64,000 nt of DNA from Kitagawia praeruptora (GCA_037693485.1 CM075344.1:21536501-21600500); one strand, 5' to 3'; counted from the stretch's first letter, positions 9,495 through 22,386 are shown. Numbers and translations are program-made. Notes: a model not told the origin generated them from the letters alone.

Positions 9495-11133
9495 ATGTCT
9501 AAACTAAGTTCTGTGCAGTCCGTATTTCTGTTGATTGGGATCTTCGTGCTTGCCTTCAAGACTACAGGTTTAATTCTCTCTGTCTCGAGCACGTTCAGTG
9601 ACTAGTGTTACGGAATATATATGTAGTATTATCGAAGTCTATTCATATTTGCGACCAACTTGTGGATGGTCTGGTCGGTTATATTTCAATCAATATATTA
9701 TCGGTTTGTTTTTGTAGTGAGTAAAGTGTTACTCATGACATACTTTACATCGAACGAACGAATATAGGCTAATTATTTAAAGACAAGGGTGATCTCGGTT
9801 GGTTACATGTATTTTATAGACTAATGTTAGAATTATAAACCTGGGTAAGGAAAATTATTACAAAATGATGCGAAGTTGATGACGTGGCATTACGAAATAT
9901 TTTTATTGATAATATCGGTGTAAATGTACGTGTGTTTATTGAGATGTAGCCTATCAAAACATAACACGTGATATTGATATTTTTGTACTCAATTTGGGAT
10001 CTCTAACATTTTTCTACCATATGCTGATTATTTAATGTGTTTTCATGATGATGCAATATTTAAAAGAACCATGTTTACATGATGTGTTTCAGTGATAGGT
10101 TTCATAGTTCAGTAAATCTGTGAATGAATTCTTATTACTGGCTGCATTTTAATTGACAGGAGCACAATCTGTAGGTGTGTGTTATGGGGGAGTCGGAAAT
10201 AATTTACCAAAGGACCAGGAAACAGTTAATTTGTTCAAAGCATATGGTATTGGAAGAATGAGACACTACAATCCGGTTCAGCCAAAGCTTGAAGCTCTTA
10301 GAGGATCAAACATAGAAATCATCCTCGGTGTACTAAACACGCAACTTCAATCCCTTCAAGATCTTGAGGGAGCAAGAAAATGGGTTCAAGATAATATTCA
10401 AAATTACCGACCAGATGTATTATTTCGTTACATTGCTGTTGGAAACGAAGTTGATCCTGATCCTAACAATGGGGGTACTTCGCAGTACGTTGATCTTGTT
10501 CTTCCCGCCATGAAAAATTTGCATCAGGCAATTGCACAGGCAGGACTGCAAAATGAAATTAAGGTTTCCACCGCTACATACTCACGTGTCGTCACTGAGG
10601 GATCTCCTCCGTCACAGGGTTCGTTCAAAGAAATTGCAAAAGGGTTCATGGAACCAATCATTAAGTTTTTAGCCCAAAACAATTTGCCACTGCTAGCAAA
10701 TATTTACCCTTATTTTGGCTACCTAGGATCTCCTCAGACTCCGAGTTATCTTCAATATGCTCTATTTACATCACAGAATGTAGTTGTTCCAGATGGTAAT
10801 CTTGAATACAGGAACCTTTTCGATGCATTGCTAGACACTATGTATTCGGCTGTTGAAAAATCTGGAGGCCCGAACATTGAGATTATTGTTTCAGAGAGTG
10901 GATGGCCTACTGCAGGTGATAGAGAAGCAAGTGTAGAAAATGCACGAACCTATAATCAGAATTTGATTGAACATGTCAAAAGAAACGGGACACCCAAAAG
11001 ACCAGGAAAAGCTATTGAAGCGTACATTTTTGCAATGTTCGATGAAAACCAGAAAGAAGGGGCAGAGACTGAAAAACATTTTGGGCTATTTAACCCAGAA
11101 ACTCAGCAGCCCAAATACCCACTTAGTTTTTGA
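9495..11133 (+). CDS. Glucan endo-1,3-beta-glucosidase (GH17, PR-2 type), copy 2
   Basis: Two exons, join(9495..9567, 10160..11133), with a phase-1 GT-AG intron of 592 bp, encode 348 residues. Exon 1 is essentially identical to that of copy 1 and supplies the signal peptide. The mature N terminus is AQSVGVCYG. The acid/base motif YIAVGNEVD (about E121) and nucleophile motif IIVSESGWP (about E270) are intact. It differs from copy 1 by four extra residues, one near ATYSRVVTEG and three near GYLGSPQTPSY, plus scattered substitutions. These fall partly on loops that could affect substrate or inhibitor contact (inference). No C-terminal extension is present. The 5' leader carries an insertion of about 170 bp between TATA box and ATG, so its transcript leader should be longer than that of copy 1 or start elsewhere. 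Confidence 0.92.
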
Positions 11134-11161
11134 GCTATGATTCTAAATATATGTTATGTAA

Positions 11162-11627
11162 TCTATACTCTATATTAATGTGTAAAACCATGTTTTAATG
11201 GTACACAATAGTACCAAAGTACCAAAAGTACCAAATTTGGTTATCACTTAATTCGGGGTTCGATCCCTTACAACTACATAATTATACAAAATTTATTATT
11301 TAATTTCACCCCATGTTCGATTTCCTGTAAGGGGTTCGATTAAGGGGTTTGACGGTTTTCACTTAACTCGGGGTTCGATTCTTTCCAACTACATAATTAT
11401 ACAAGATTTATTATTTAATTTAATTTCTTTAATTTCATCGCGTGTTCGATTTCCTGTAAGGGGTTCAATTCCTGATATAATTATAAAGATTTATTTACTT
11501 TAATTTTTTTAACTTTATCTCAAATTCAATTCTTTATAATTACATAATTAAATAGTATATTAATATTAATTTTTAATCTCGACTCGTGTTCAATCTATGC
11601 CCGTGCTTCGCACGGGTTATCAGCTAG
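11162..11627 (+). mobile_element. Short non-autonomous Helitron
   Basis: The 5' end is TCTATACTCTATATTAATG. The 3' end has the hairpin CCCGTGC-TTC-GCACGGG followed by TTATCAG and the terminal CTAG (11624-11627). It lies between host A (11161) and T (11628), as Helitrons require. After copy 1 of the glucanase (8361-8370) the same host sequence is uninterrupted, ATGTAATCAA, giving the empty site between 8366 and 8367. The interior is AT-rich and contains a partial internal duplication with GGGGTTCGATT motifs. No Rep/helicase is encoded. Confidence 0.85.
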
Positions 11628-12089
11628 TAAAAAAATAAGGTCCATTATCAACAATATTGACCAGGTGAAGATTGCAATTTACAGTCATGTCAAGGAGTGC
11701 GTTTTTACGTTTGAGATCAGTTTGTTTGCATCAAATTGTCTTATGTACGTTCTAGTAAGCAGTAAAAATAAAAATCTTGTAATGTTATTATTGTCTTATT
11801 GACTTATTATATTTGTGTAATTAAGCATCCAAATGTACTCAGATGCATGTGAATAGGTTTAAAATCAGTACTCCACAATCTCTCATAATTCCGTGAGTGT
11901 CGTTAATTAATCCCATGATCAGAAACTGTAAGATTCTTCAAGTCATCAAGTGATTCCAAGATACTTCGAAAGTTGGCGTCTTGACTTGCTTTCCATGGTT
12001 ATATTTTGTTATTCTGATATAGAAAATCTAGTTTAGTGACAGAATCATCAAAAAGAAATCATTGGAGTATCGGATCATTCGCACTGCTG

Positions 12090-12563
12090 TCATTATTTAT
12101 GGTTTCTCTGTGACCCAACCAGGGAAAACCAAAACTTCGAAAATTAAGGGTAGAAGCATGACTACTTCTTCAGTACTAACCACAGGTGCTATGTGTTGTA
12201 ATCTTATTTATGTGCTACTGCAAAGTCACAAACTCTGCTCTTTTGTCTTGTGGAAATGTCCAAAATGTTAGGTTCCCATTCCAGCTTCGAGGCGATGAAC
12301 AGAATTGTTATAGTTCTAGCTACGAGCCTTCTTGTGAAAATAATTGTACATTTTTGCAATTGCGTGGTATTTTCTTCTCTGTTAAGGATATAAATTATGA
12401 TGAGTTTTCAGTTTTGGTTGTTGATCCAGGGATTAAGGATGACTATTCATCTCTTCCACTTTATTCAATGGAGAAGACCCGTATATCATTGCTAATAAAC
12501 GACTTGAGGAGCTTAATGTACCTATTACATTTATTAACTGTCAAGCTCCTGCAAATTCCAAAT
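12090..12563 (+). pseudogene. LRK10L-like receptor kinase N-terminal fragment, copy B
   Basis: This is the paralogue of the fragment at 665-1160. It reads a hydrophobic leader, SALLSCGNVQNVRFPFQL and EPSCENN, then SVLVVDPGIKDDYSS. The upstream leader (ATG at 12158, MTTSSVLTTGA) is in a different frame from the domain, and the C-terminal part again shifts frame near 12470, so it is broken. It lacks the rest of the extracellular domain, the membrane span and the kinase. Homology with copy A extends upstream to about 11820 (399 in copy A), so both belong to one duplicated block. A 25-bp direct repeat (ATTTCTTCAACATTAGCG, then TAAAAGT) follows at about 12588-12637. Confidence 0.65.
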
Positions 12564-12649
12564 AATACTACATGAATATTACTTCAAATATTTCTTCAAC
12601 ATTAGCGTAAAAGTATTTCTTCAACATTAGCGTAAAAGTATTCTTATGT

Positions 12650-14470
12650 TACGAATGCACTTCAGTTATTTCCCTGTTGATCTTTCAACCATGGCATGAA
12701 ACTTCTGGAAATACTCAAACACTTGATCTTTGGATTTGAGTATCTCAACCCACACCTTTCGAGATGCTTCATCAATGAAGGTAACAAAGTAACTATTTCC
12801 GCCTAAGGTATCCACCTCAAACGGACCACATACATCAGAATAAACTCTTTCTAACAGCTCCGACTTTTTCTTCAATGGACTGCTAAAAGATACTCTACGT
12901 TGTTTCCCGAATAAACAATATTCTCACGGCTGCAATGCAGTTCCTTTAGCAAATGGAATGAGGGATTTCTTAGCTAGAATCTGCAGCCCTTTCTTGCTCA
13001 TGTGACCAAGCCTTTTGTGCCACAAACTTGCTGAAGCTTCATCTTCAACTATATTCAACTCATTTGAACACATCGTCACTTGTGTCTTGTACAAAGAGCC
13101 ACAAGTGGAACCTCTTGCAACCACCAACGAACCTGTAGTAAGCTTCCACCTTCCGCCACTGAAGGTATTTACGTACCCCTGCTTGTCTAGCGCCATGCCA
13201 GAAATCAAGTTGAGCCGTAAGTCCGGAACATGCCTTACATCTTTCAAAGTCATTGAACAACCCGTGTTTGACTCAATACAGATGTCACTAATGCCTGCGA
13301 TCTTTGACTGATCTGAGTTACCCATTCTTACAGTACCAAAGTCCCCTGACTTGTACGTCGTAAAGAATTCCTGAGTGGGTGTTGCATGATACGTTGCTCC
13401 AGTATCTATCACCCATTCGACCTTCTGATCATCAACATGTAAGCATTCTTCTTCCCCAAAAGAAAGGATCACAACATCTTCTGTCATAGCAGCTGTTGTA
13501 CTTTTCTCGGCATGTTTCCCTTGCTGACCATTGTTTTGTTGCTTGAGCCAGGCCCTACAATCCTTTTTGTAATGACCCTTCTTCTTACAATAGTAGCATT
13601 CAACATTGACATTCGATTTGCCACCGGAATTCCTAAAATTCCTGCTTTTACTACGCCCTCGGTTTGTCTCCCTGTAGTTGCTTCTACCCTTATTCTCAGT
13701 AACAAGAGCCTGGGAATCTTGGCTGACTCCTTGTACATTTCTTCTCATGGATTCACTAAGGATACTCTGCTTAATTGATCGCAACGTTAGTTGCTCAGTT
13801 GGTACAGCATTAGTTACTGTCACCACTAGCGTATCCCAGCCGGATGGTAAAGTATTGAGAAGAAATATTGCTTGGAATTTCTGTTCAAACTCCATCTTCA
13901 TATTTAATAGTTGATTTAACAACCCTTAGAATTCGCTCATATGCTCTGACATGTTGTTCCCATCCTGGTACCTCATGTTCACCAGTTGACGAACTAGAAA
14001 AGTTACATTTTGTGAACTTTTCTCTTGGAACGTAGACTCTAATGTCGTCCAAAGCGTATAAGCGTCTTCTTCTTCAGAGACATGATGATACTCCGAATTA
14101 TCAATCCATCGACGAATGAGACTGATAGTTTTAATGTTCATCTTCTTCCAGTCAGCATCAGACTTTGCTGTAGGTTTGACTCCTTTCAGCTCCACCGGAT
14201 CAAACAAGTCCTTACTATAAAGCAGATCCTTTATTCTGCTTTTCCACATCGGATAATTTGAAGCTGTTAGGCTTACCATTATACTAGAAGAATCATCCAT
14301 TTTAATTTACCAAAGACTATGGAAATCTCACTTAGAACCACACAAGTTGGCTAGGAAAGTGGATGTGTTTGGGGAGCCTTCCGTATTAGTACGACGCTTT
14401 ATCAAGTAACCATTGCGCACAAAGCACTTTCCTAGACACCAACAACGTGGGCCCCAGCTCTGATACCAAC
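12650..14470 (-). mobile_element. Copia element A, truncated, gag to mid-integrase
   Basis: This is the internal part of a minus-strand Copia element. It reads gag from 14300 (MDDSSSIMVSLTASNYPMWK), a zinc knuckle CYYCKKKGHYKKDC, the protease motif VIDTGATYH, a GAG-pre-integrase region (LWHKRLGHM) and the start of the integrase core (DVCGPFEVDTLGG), ending near 12650. There is an in-frame stop near 13923-13925 and another break near 12900, so it is not functional. The reverse transcriptase, RNase H and left LTR are missing. The breakpoint near 12650 shares TACGAA with the intact copy near 20570. Its PBS (GGTATCAGAGC on the minus strand, about 14458-14469) adjoins the LTR at 14471. Confidence 0.85.
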
Positions 14471-15142
14471 TGTTAGGAATTCTCGTTTCCTGTCTTTGCG
14501 TAAATTAAATACGGAGATTATAACAGTCAATAATAATAACAGATATTGACAGATGAACACCAAGATTTATACGTGGAAAACTCCCTTAAGCCAAAGAGGT
14601 AAAAACCACGGGACCTGCTCCGAATGTTTCCACTATAATGATAATAATGGTTACAATATTCTCTCTCAAGTTTACGAAGTAACACTTGAGGCACAACTGA
14701 ATAGAAATACAGCGATTCACTACTCCTTCGGTACTGGACTGGATAACCTGGACAGAACTATCCCTTCGGTACTTGACCGGATAACCTGGAGGACTCCCCT
14801 TGTTGCGGCTGCAATAGCTGGACGAACTCCTAATGCTGTAAACCCAGATGGCTACAGCCCGACCAAACTCTCACACTAACTCACCCGAAATGAAAGAATA
14901 GAGTAGCACGAGGGCCCCCTATTCTGACCTGCCTGAAACTACCACAAGGTAAGTTTCCTACTAGACGGACTATCTAGCAGCTATGATGGAGAGAAGAGAG
15001 TAAGATGTTTTGGTGTGATTTTAAAAATGAAGGGGAGAGGGGTATTTATAGGAGGGGGTTTGTAGTAGGTGGGGGGGGGGGTTGGTGAAATGAGGGTTGG
15101 TGGTGAGTTTGAAAAGAAAAACAATTAGGCCGGTGCCTAACA
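14471..15142 (-). repeat. Copia array LTR 1 (shared by elements A and B)
   Basis: 672 bp, TGTTAGGAATTC to GGTGCCTAACA on the plus strand. It is flanked on the left by the PBS of element A and on the right by the purine tract of element B (AAAGAGGGGGAGAT on the minus strand). It is therefore both the 5' LTR of A and the 3' LTR of B. A run of G near 15070 is longer than in the other two LTRs. Confidence 0.9.
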
Positions 15143-17609
15143 ATCTCCCCCTCTTTCCAAACTCACAGTTTAATTACTTGCACTCCATACCTGCACCCCG
15201 CTTGCACAGCTCCAACTTTTCCCGTGGAATGACCTTCGTCATCATATCAGCCGGATTCTTATCCGTATGTATCTTCTCTATCTGTATCACCCCATCTTCA
15301 ACCTGTTCCCGTAGCCAATGATAACGTACATTAATATGCTTAGTACGACTGTGACAAGTAGCATTCTTGCTCAAGTCAATAGCACTCTGGCTATCACAAT
15401 ACAACTCAAAGTTGTCTTGCTTCTGACCCAATTCTTGGAGAAACCGCTTTAACCAAACCAGCTCCTTGCCTGCTTCACAAGCAGCAATATACTCTGATTC
15501 GGTTGTTGATAACGCAACATACTTTTGCAACTTGGACTGCCATGCTACAGCTCCCCCCGCAAAAGTGAAAAGCATCCCTGACGTGGACTTCATCCCATCT
15601 GGATGTCCTGCCATGTCAGCATCTGTAAAACCTTCCAAGACTGGTTCACCGTGTCCATACTTCAAGCATAACCCGGAAGTGCCCTTGAGATATCTGAGAA
15701 TCCACTTAACTGCTTCCCAATGCTTTCTTCCTGGATTTGACAGATATCTACTCACAACTCCAACAGCATGAGCAATATCTGGTCTTGTACAAACCAATGC
15801 ATACATAAGACTCCCCACTGCGGATGAGTAGGGAACTTCCTCCATATCCTCCTTCTCCTTGTCAGTTGACGGACACATTTTCTTGTCCAGTTTAAAATGT
15901 CCCGCCAGTGGTATGCTAATAGGTTTAGCATCATCCATATTGAACCTTTTCAATACCCGTTCAATATATCCTTGTTGTGAAAGCCACAACCTCCGAGTTG
16001 TTCTGTCACGAACAATCTTCATCCCTAGGATTTGTTTTGCTGGACCCAAATCTTTCATATCAAAGAACTTGGACAAATCTTCTTTCAGCTTGCGGATCAT
16101 GTTAGCATCTTGGCCGACCACTAACATATCATCAACATAAAGCAGCAGGATAATGAAGTTACCATTAGGAAACCTTTGCACATAAGCACAGTGATCCGAT
16201 ACAGTTCTCTAGAACTTATGATTCTTCATGAATGAATCAAACTTTTTGTACCACTATCTTGGCGCTTGCTTAAGCCCGTATAAACTCTTCTTGAGTTTAC
16301 AAACCATGTGCTCCTTCCCTTTCACTTCAAATCCTTCTGGCTGGTGCATGTAGATCTCTTCCTTCAAATCTCCATGAAAGAATGCAGTTTTCACATCTAA
16401 CTGCTCAAGCTCAAGATCCATGCTAGCCGCTAATCCGAGAACTGTTCGGATTGATGTCATCTTTACAACCGGAGAAAAGATTTCATCGAAATCAATGCCT
16501 TCCTTCTGTGCAAAGCCTTTAACCACCAAGCGTGCTTTATACTTTACAAGCTTTTCAACATCCCTTTTAACTTTGAAGACCCATTTGTTCCTCAAAGCCT
16601 TCCGTCCTCTCGGAAGTGTAGTCAACTCATAAGTTTCATTCTTGTTTAAAGAATCCATCTCCTCTTGCATTGTTTTGTTGCTTGAGCCAGGCCCTACAAT
16701 CCTTTTTGTAATGACCCTTCTTCTTACAATAGTAGCATTCAACATTGACATTCGATTTGCCACCGGAATTCATAAAATTCCTGCTTTTACTACGCCCTCG
16801 GTTTGTCTCCCTGTAGTTGCTTCTACCCTTATTCTCAGTAACAAGAGCCTGGGAATCTTGGCTGACTCCTTGTACATTTCTTCTCATGGATTCACTAAGG
16901 ATACTCTGCTTAATTGATCGCAACGTTAGTTGCTCAGTTGGTACAGCATTAGTTACTGTCACCACTAGCGTATCCCAGCCGGATGGTAAAGTATTGAGAA
17001 GAAATATTGCTTGGAATTTCTGTTCAAACTCCATCTTCATATTTGATAGTTGATTTAACAACCCTTGGAATTCGCTCATATGCTCTAACATGTTGTTCCC
17101 ATCCTGGTACCTCATGTTCACCAGTTGACGAACTAGAAAAGTTACATTTTGTGAACTTTTCTCTTAGAACGTAGACTCTAATATCGTCCAAAGCGTATAA
17201 GCGTCTTCTTCTTCAGAGACATGATGATACTCCGAATTATCAATCCATCGACGAATGAGACTGATAGTTTTAATGTTCATCTTCTTCCAGTCAGCATCAG
17301 ACTTTGCTGTAGGTTTGACTCCTTTCAGCTCCACCGGATCAAACAAGTCCTTACTATAAAGCAGATCCTTTATTATGCTTTTCCACATCGGATAATTTGA
17401 AGCTGTTAGGCTTACCATTATACTGGAAGAATCATCCATTTTAATTTACCAAAGACTATGGAAATCTCACTTAGAACCACACAAGTTGGCTAGGAAAGTG
17501 GATGTGTTTGGAGAGCCTTCCGTATTAGTACGGCGCTTTATCAAGTAACCACTGCGCACACAGCACTTTCCTAGACACCAACAACGTGGGCCCCAGCTCT
17601 GATACCAAC
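15143..17609 (-). mobile_element. Copia element B, with internal deletion
   Basis: Minus strand. RNase H and reverse transcriptase occupy 15174-16763, with the RT box LLYVDDMLVVG and a break near 16200-16260. The sequence then jumps directly at about 16670 to the gag zinc knuckle (CYYCKKKGHYKKDC) and gag (16690-17439). The protease, the whole integrase and the N-terminal part of RT are missing. Compared with element C, the deletion removes about 1644 bp between two CATTG pentamers, one of which remains at 16668-16672. A gag stop lies near 17164. It is not autonomous. Confidence 0.88.
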
Positions 17610-18276
17610 TTTTAGGAATTCCCGTTTCCTGTCTTTGCGTAAATTAAATAAAGAGATTATAACAGTCAATAATAATAACAGATATTGACAGATGAACACC
17701 AAGATTTATACGTGGAAAACTCCCTTAAGCCAAAGAGGTAAAAACCACGGGACCTGCTCCGAATGTTTCCACTATAATGATAATAATGGTTACAATATTC
17801 TCTCTCAAGTTTACGAAGTAACACTTGAGGCACAACTGAATAGAAATACAGTGATTCACTACTCCTTCGGTACTGGACTGGATAACCTGGACAGAACTAT
17901 CCCTTCGGTACTTGACCGGATAACCTGGAGGACTCCCCTTGTTGCGGCTGCAATAGCTGGACGAACTCCTAATGCTGTAAACCCAGATGGCTACAGCCCG
18001 ACCAAACTCTCACACTAACTCACCCGAAATGAAAGAATAGAGTAGCACGAGGGCCCCCTATTCTGACCTGCCTGAAACTACCACAAGGTAAGTTTCCTAC
18101 TAGACGGACTATCTAGCAGCTATGATGGAGAGAAGAGAGTAAGATGTTTTGGTGTGATTTTAAAAATGAAGGGGAGAGGGGTATTTATAGGAGGGGGTTT
18201 GTAGTAGGTGGGGGGTTGGTGAAATGAGGGTTGGTGGTGAGTTTGAAAAGAAAAACAATTAGGCCGGTGCCTAACA
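17610..18276 (-). repeat. Copia array LTR 2 (shared by elements B and C)
   Basis: 667 bp, near-identical to LTRs 1 and 3. Its left terminus reads TTTTAGG instead of TGTTAGG, so the terminal CA of the LTR on the minus strand is mutated. The sequence on the left carries the PBS of element B (CTCTGATACCA) and that on the right the purine tract of element C. Confidence 0.9.
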
Positions 18277-21200
18277 ATCTCCCCCTCTTTCCAAACTCAC
18301 AGTTTAATTACTTGCACTCCATACCTGCACCCCGCTTGCACAGCTCCAACTTTTCCCGTGGAATGACCTTCGTCATCATATCAGCCGGATTCTTATCCGT
18401 ATGTATCTTCTCTATCTGTATCACCCCATCTTCAACCTGTTCCCGTAGCCAATGATAACGTACATTAATATGCTTAGTACGACTGTGACAAGTAGCATTC
18501 TTGCTCAAGTCAATAGCACTCTGGCTATCACAATACAACTCAAAGTTGTCTTGCTTCTGACCCAATTCTTGGAGAAACCGCTTTAACCAAACCAGCTCCT
18601 TGCCTGCTTCACAAGCAGCAATATACTCTGATTCGGTTGTTGATAACGCAACACACTTTTGCAACTTGGACTGCCATGCTACAGCTCCCCCCGCAAAAGT
18701 GAAAAGCATCCCTGACGTGGACTTCATCCCATCTGGATGTCCTGCCATGTCAGCATCTGTAAAACCTTCCAAGACTGGTTCACCGTGTCCATACTTCAAG
18801 CATAACCCGGAAGTGCCCTTGAGATATCTGAGAATCCACTTAACTGCTTCCCAATGCTTTCTTCCTGGATTTGACAGATATCTACTCACAACTCCAACAG
18901 CATGAGCAATATCTGGTCTTGTACAAACCAATGCATACATAAGACTACCCACTGCGGATGAGTAGGGAACTTCCTCCATATCCTCCTTCTCCTTGTCAGT
19001 TGACGGACACATTTTCTTGTCCAGTTTAAAATGTCCCGCCAGTGGTATGCTAATAGGTTTAGCATCATCCATATTGAACCATTTCAATACCCGTTCAATA
19101 TATCCCTGTTGTGAAAGCCACAACCTCCGAGTTGTTCTGTCACGAACAATCTTCATCCCTAGGATTTGTTTTGCTGGACCCAAATCTTTCATATCAAAGA
19201 ACTTGGACAAATCTTCTTTCAGCTTGCGGATCATGTTAACATCTTGGCCGACCACTAACATATCATCAACATAAAGCAGCAGGATAATGAAGTTACCATT
19301 AGGAAACCTTTGCACATAAGCACAGTGATCCGATGCAGTTCTCTTGAACTTATGATTCCTCATGAATGAATCAAACTTTTTGTACCACTGTCTTGGCGCT
19401 TGCTTAAGCCCGTATAAACTCTTCTTGAGTTTACAAACCATGTGCTCCTTCCCTTTCACTTCAAATCCTTCTGGCTGGTGCATGTAGATCTCTTCCTTCA
19501 AATCTCCATGAAAGAATGTAGTTTTCACATCTAACTGCTCAAGCTCAAGATCCATGCTAGCCGTTAATCCGAGAACTGTTCGGATTGATGTCATCTTTAC
19601 AATCGGAGAAAAGATTTCATCGAAATCAATGCCTTCCTTCTGTGCAAAGCCTTTAACCACCAAGCGTGCTTTATACTTTACAAGCTTTTCATCATCCATT
19701 TTAACTTTGAAGACCCATTTGTTCCTCAAAGCCTTCCGTCCTCTCGGAAGTGTAGTCAACTCATAAGTTTCATTCTTGTTTAAAGAATCCATCTCCTCTT
19801 GCATTGCTTTCAACCAACAATTGCTTTCTTTATGAGTCTTGACTTCCTCAAAGGTCTCGGGCTCCCCCTCATCAGCAATTAAGATATACTCGGATGAAAG
19901 ATATCTTCCTGATGGTCTCCGTTCTATCGTAGAACGTCGTGGCTGAGTTTCTTCAGCTTCAAGCTGAGGCGGTAGCTCCCCCCGCTCAGCAACCTCATCA
20001 TCTGCCATATCATCTCCCTCATCTTCTAGTGTATCTGGATTTCTAGCTTGCCTTGGTTGTTGAGTGCTCCCAAAAATTCTCATAATTTTGAGACTCATGG
20101 AAAACCACATCTCTGCTCCTGAATATCTTCTTCGATTCAGGATTCCACAACCGATACCCGAACTCTGGATCCCCTTAGCCAACGAGAATACACGGAGTTG
20201 CTTTATCTTCAAGCTTTGTTCTATGCTCCTTTGGGATGTGTGCAAAAGCCTTGCATCCAAACACCCGCAAGTAGGAATAGGAAACATCCTTTCCTAACCA
20301 GATCTTCTCTGGAATCTCAAAATTCAGAGGTGCCGATGGAGATCGATTGATCAAGTAGCAAGATGTTCTTACAGCTTCTCCCCAAAATGACTTTTGCAAT
20401 TTAGACATTTTCAACATGCATCTGACTCGTTCAGCAATGGTGCGGTTCATTCTTTCCGCAACGCCATTCTGTTGTGGGGTGCCAGGAACTGTTCTTTCAT
20501 GCCGGATACCATGCTTTGTAAGGTACCCTTGAAACTCTTTTGAAGTGTACTCCCCCCCGTTGTCACTACGAAGGCACTTCAGTTGTTTCCCTGTTGATCT
20601 TTCAACCATGGCATGAAACTTCTGGAAGTACTCAAACACTTGATCTTTGGATTTGAGTGTCTCAACCCACACCTTTCGAGATGCTTCATCAATGAAGGTA
20701 ACAAAGTAACTATTTCCGCCTAAGGTATCCACCTCAAACGGACCACATACATCATAATAAACTCTTTCTAACAGCTCCGACTTTTTCTTCAATGGACTGC
20801 TAAAAGATACTCTATGTTGTTTCCCGAATAAACAATATTCGCACGGCTGCAATGCAGTTCCTTTAGCAAATGGAATGAGGGATTTCTTAGCTAGAATCTG
20901 CAGCCCTTTCTCGCTCATGTGACCAAGCCTTTTGTGCCACAAACTTGCTGAAGCTTCATCTTCAACTATATTCAACTCATTTGAACACATCGTCACTTGT
21001 GTCTTGTACAAAGAGCCACAATTGGAACCTCTTGCAACCACCAACGAACCTGTAGTAAGCTTCCACCTTCCGCCACTGAAGGTATTTACGTACCCCTGCT
21101 TGTCTAGCGCCATGCCAGAAATCAAGTTGAGCCGTAAGTCCGGAACATGCCTTACATCTTTCAAAGTCATTGAACAACCCGTGTTTGTCTCAATACAGAT

Positions 21201-22386
21201 GTCACCAATGCCTGCGATCTTTGACTGATCTGAGTTACCCATTCTTACAGTACCAAAGTCCCCTGACTTGTACGTCGTAAAGAATTCCTGAGTGGGTGTT
21301 GCATGATATGTTGCTCCAGTATCTATCACCCATTCGACCTTCTGATCATCAACATGTAAGCATTCTTCTTCCCCAAAAGAAAGGATCACAACATCTTCTG
21401 TCATAGCAACTGTTGTACTTTTCTCGGCATGTTTCTCTTGCTGACCATTGTTTTGTTGCTTGAGCCAGGCCCTACAATCCTTTTTGTAATGACCCTTCTT
21501 CTTACAATAGTAGCATTCAACATTGACATTCGATTTGCCACCGGAATTCCTAAAATTCCTGCTTTTACTACGCCCTCGGTTTGTCTCCCTGTAGTTGCTT
21601 CTACCCCTATTCTCAGTAACAAGATCCTGGGAATCTTGGCTGACTCCTTGTACATTTCTTCTCATGGATTCACTAAGGATACTCTGCTTAATTGATCGCA
21701 ACGTTAGTTGCTCAGTTGGTATAGCATTAGTTACTGTCACCACTAGCGTATCCCAGCCGGATGGTAAAGTATTGAGAAGAAATATTGCTTGGAATTTCTG
21801 TTCAAACTCCATCTTCATATTTGATAGTTGATTTAACAACCCTTGGAATTCGCTCATATGCTCTGACATGTTGTTCCCATCCTGGTACCTCATGTTCACC
21901 AGCTGACGAACTAGAAAAGTTACATTTTGTGAACTTTTCTCTTGGAACGTAGACTCTAATGTCGTCCAAAGCGTATAAGCGTCTTCTTCTTCAGAGACAT
22001 GATGATACTCCGAATTATCAATCCATCGACGAATGAGACTGATAGTTTTAATGTTCATCTTCTTCCAGTCAGCATCAGACTTTGCTGTAGGTTTGACTTC
22101 TTTCAGCTCCACCGGATCAAACAAGTCCTTACTATAAAGCAGATCCTTTATTCTGCTTTTCCACATCGGATAATTTGAAGCTGTTAGGCTTACCATTATA
22201 CTGGAAGAATCATCCATTTTAATTTACCAAAGACTATGGAAATCTCACTTAGAACCACACAAGTTGGCCAGGAAAGTGGATGTGTTTGGGGAGCCTTCCG
22301 TATTAGTACGGCGCTTTATCAAGTAACCACTGCGCACAAAGCACTTTCCTAGACACCAACAACGTGGGCCCAGTTCTGATACCAAC
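18277..22386 (-). pseudogene. Copia element C, near-complete gag-pol with a stop and a frameshift
   Basis: Minus-strand gag-pol. 22217-20175 encodes gag, zinc knuckle CYYCKKKGHYKKDC, protease VIDTGATYH and the integrase core (DVCGPF, RSDNGGEYTS, NGVAERMNRT). An in-frame TAA at 20175-20177 follows PCILVG. The same frame then continues for about 40 codons (GDPEFGYRLWNPESKKIF) before coding resumes in a second frame upstream of LPPQLEAEETQPRR. That second frame (open to 18308) carries RT (LLYVDDMLVVG) and RNase H. One stop and one frameshift near 20050 thus separate the halves. PBS and purine tract are present, so it could be a substrate for other elements but would not make a full polyprotein itself. 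Confidence 0.88.

Noticed and set aside
13015..13914. Plus-strand ORFs opposite Copia gag-pol (also 15859-16140, 18993-19274, 20932-21831)
   Set aside because: Antisense shadows of the minus-strand polyprotein, repeated in each copy.
14553..14879. 108-codon ORF repeated at 17692 and 22469
   Set aside because: It lies within the LTR and is repeated only because the LTR is; no known domain and no conserved start context beyond that.
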